From Nocardioides jishulii (GTDB taxonomy: Bacteria > Actinomycetota > Actinomycetes > Propionibacteriales > Nocardioidaceae), in assembly GCF_006007965.1 (NCBI RefSeq), contig NZ_CP040748.1, positions 1,612,001 through 1,676,000 on the forward strand: DNA of 64,000 nt, written 5' to 3'. The notes under the pieces were generated by a model. It saw only the letters and a list, made by a program, of their open reading frames with translations, had not been told where the DNA came from and searched no databases. This document shows, one piece after another, positions 63,057 through 64,000 of the stretch. The position numbers and the translations under genes were made by a program. How positions within the stretch are numbered: the stretch's first letter is position 1; every line of letters begins with the position of its first letter.

Positions 63057-64000
63057 ATGAACCAGTTCCTCGTCGTGGACGACCTCAAGGTCCACTTCCC
63101 GACCCCCGACGGCGTGGTCAAGGCCACCGACGGACTCTCCTTCACCCTCGAGCGAGGCAAGACACTCGGCATCGTGGGGGAGTCGGGCTCCGGCAAGTCG
63201 GTCTCCAGCTCCGCCATCCTCGGCCTCCACCGCGGCACGCCAGCTCGCGTCTCCGGCTCGATCCAGCTCGACGGCGTCGACCTGTTGACGCTCTCCGACG
63301 AGGAGATGCGTCGCAAGCGGGGACGGGAGGTGGCGATGATCTTCCAGGACCCGCTGTCCGCGATGCATCCCTACTTCACCGTGGGCCGGCAGCTCTCCGA
63401 GGCCTACCGCGTGCACCACAAGGTCTCGCGCAAGAAGGCGAAGGTGCGCGTCATGGAGATGCTCGACCGTGTCGGCATTCCCAGCCCTGACCGGCGCTAC
63501 CACGACTACCCGCACCAGTTCTCGGGCGGAATGCGTCAGCGCGCCATGATCGCGATGGCCCTGATCAACGACCCGACGCTGGTGATCGCCGACGAGCCCA
63601 CCACCGCGCTCGACGTCACCGTCCAGGCCCAGATCCTGGACCTGCTGCGTGACCTCCAGCGCGAGTTCGACACCGCGATCATCATGATCACCCACGACCT
63701 CGGTGTCGTGGCGGAGATGGTTGACGACGTGCTGGTGATGTACGGCGGCAAGGCCGTCGAGTACGGCCCCGTCAAGGACGTGATGACGCATCCGGAGATG
63801 CCCTACACCTGGGGGCTTCTTTCCAGCGTCCCCGACATCACCTCCGACCCCAACGCGCGGATGGTGCCGATCCCCGGCAACCCGCCGAGCCTGCTCTCGC
63901 CCCCGTCGGGGTGCGCCTTCCACCCGCGCTGCGCGTTCCGCCAGTACGTCGAGGGAGACCGCTGCCGTACCGAGGTGCCCGAGCTGGTCCCCGGCGCCCA
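63057..64000 (+). CDS. Dipeptide/oligopeptide ABC transporter ATP-binding protein (DppD type), partial at window end
   Basis: The first 314 residues are in view; the frame runs off the window. Walker A is GESGSGKSVSSSAIL, Q-loop FQDPLSAMHPYFTVG, signature FSGGMRQRAMIAMAL, Walker B LVIADEPTTALD and the H-loop MITHDLGVVAEM. The C-terminal oligopeptide-transporter Cys motif begins (CAFHPRCAFRQ). ATG 63057 starts MNQFLVVDDLKVHFPTPDG. Many DppD-type proteins are followed by a second ATPase (DppF), which would lie outside the window. Confidence 0.93.
   Translation, partial: MNQFLVVDDLKVHFPTPDGVVKATDGLSFTLERGKTLGIVGESGSGKSVSSSAILGLHRGTPARVSGSIQLDGVDLLTLSDEEMRRKRGREVAMIFQDPLSAMHPYFTVGRQLSEAYRVHHKVSRKKAKVRVMEMLDRVGIPSPDRRYHDYPHQFSGGMRQRAMIAMALINDPTLVIADEPTTALDVTVQAQILDLLRDLQREFDTAIIMITHDLGVVAEMVDDVLVMYGGKAVEYGPVKDVMTHPEMPYTWGLLSSVPDITSDPNARMVPIPGNPPSLLSPPSGCAFHPRCAFRQYVEGDRCRTEVPELVPGA

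Noticed and set aside
62928..63923. A 331-codon minus-strand open frame near the window end
   Set aside because: Opposite the DppD-type ATPase, which has all ABC motifs on the plus strand but no stop inside the window.

Overview
The window is high-GC DNA (my impression, about 70%) with dense, mostly plus-strand genes, frequent ATGA/GTGA overlaps and many GTG starts. Gene content points to an actinobacterium, most likely Nocardioidaceae (Nocardioides-like): furA-katG, F420-type luciferase-like oxidoreductases, and the backbone thrS / HIT protein / pgsA / pdxS / pdxT / yebC / ruvCAB / yajC / apt / relA / hisS / aspS. I found no rRNA, tRNA, CRISPR array or insertion sequence. No gene-free stretch exceeds 300 bases.

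1-7,667 is a catabolic block: two convergent acyl-CoA synthetase genes that are both broken (8-bp duplication frameshift; in-frame TGA at a Trp position), a regulator with two TetR DNA-binding units in one chain, a Tat-exported DUF2236 protein resembling latex-clearing (rubber) oxygenases, an aldehyde dehydrogenase and an acyl-CoA dehydrogenase. A non-palindromic 18-bp element, 16/18 identical, lies on the promoters of both the synthetase and the oxygenase gene and is a candidate operator for the double TetR. 7,673-20,197 holds small membrane and stress proteins (DoxX-like, Rho-N-like, TspO-like, CsbD, TRIC), an F420-type oxidoreductase, sbcDC, fused putA, and a matrixin with a complete cysteine switch that overlaps putA. 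20,353-25,976 carries a secreted nuclease and furA-katG.

26,192-36,263 is the most interesting part: an 11-gene operon behind one clear promoter. It encodes three MaoC-fold proteins, an LLM oxidoreductase, a class III CoA-transferase, an MmgE/PrpD protein, a protein with three RidA units, a thiolase-fold protein lacking the usual N-terminal Cys, a DUF35 zinc/OB protein, an acyl-CoA dehydrogenase with Asp at the usual Glu position, and a CitE-type lyase. I infer a CoA-dependent route for a branched or oxygenated acid, with pieces resembling itaconate dissimilation and the Ltp2/DUF35 retro-aldol step of sterol side-chain degradation. I do not recognise the whole combination.

36,527-58,924 is mainly housekeeping, with departures from the usual actinobacterial order as I remember it: no PIM acyltransferase or mannosyltransferase after pgsA, an IMPase-family gene before pgsA, phoX between yebC and ruvC, and no secD/secF between yajC and apt. 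Several genes there start 6-9 nt after a TAGNNT box with no ribosome-binding site and look leaderless. 59,082 to the end is a dipeptide/oligopeptide ABC importer (permease, lipoprotein, permease, truncated ATPase); its first start codon lies inside a perfect 17-bp inverted repeat.
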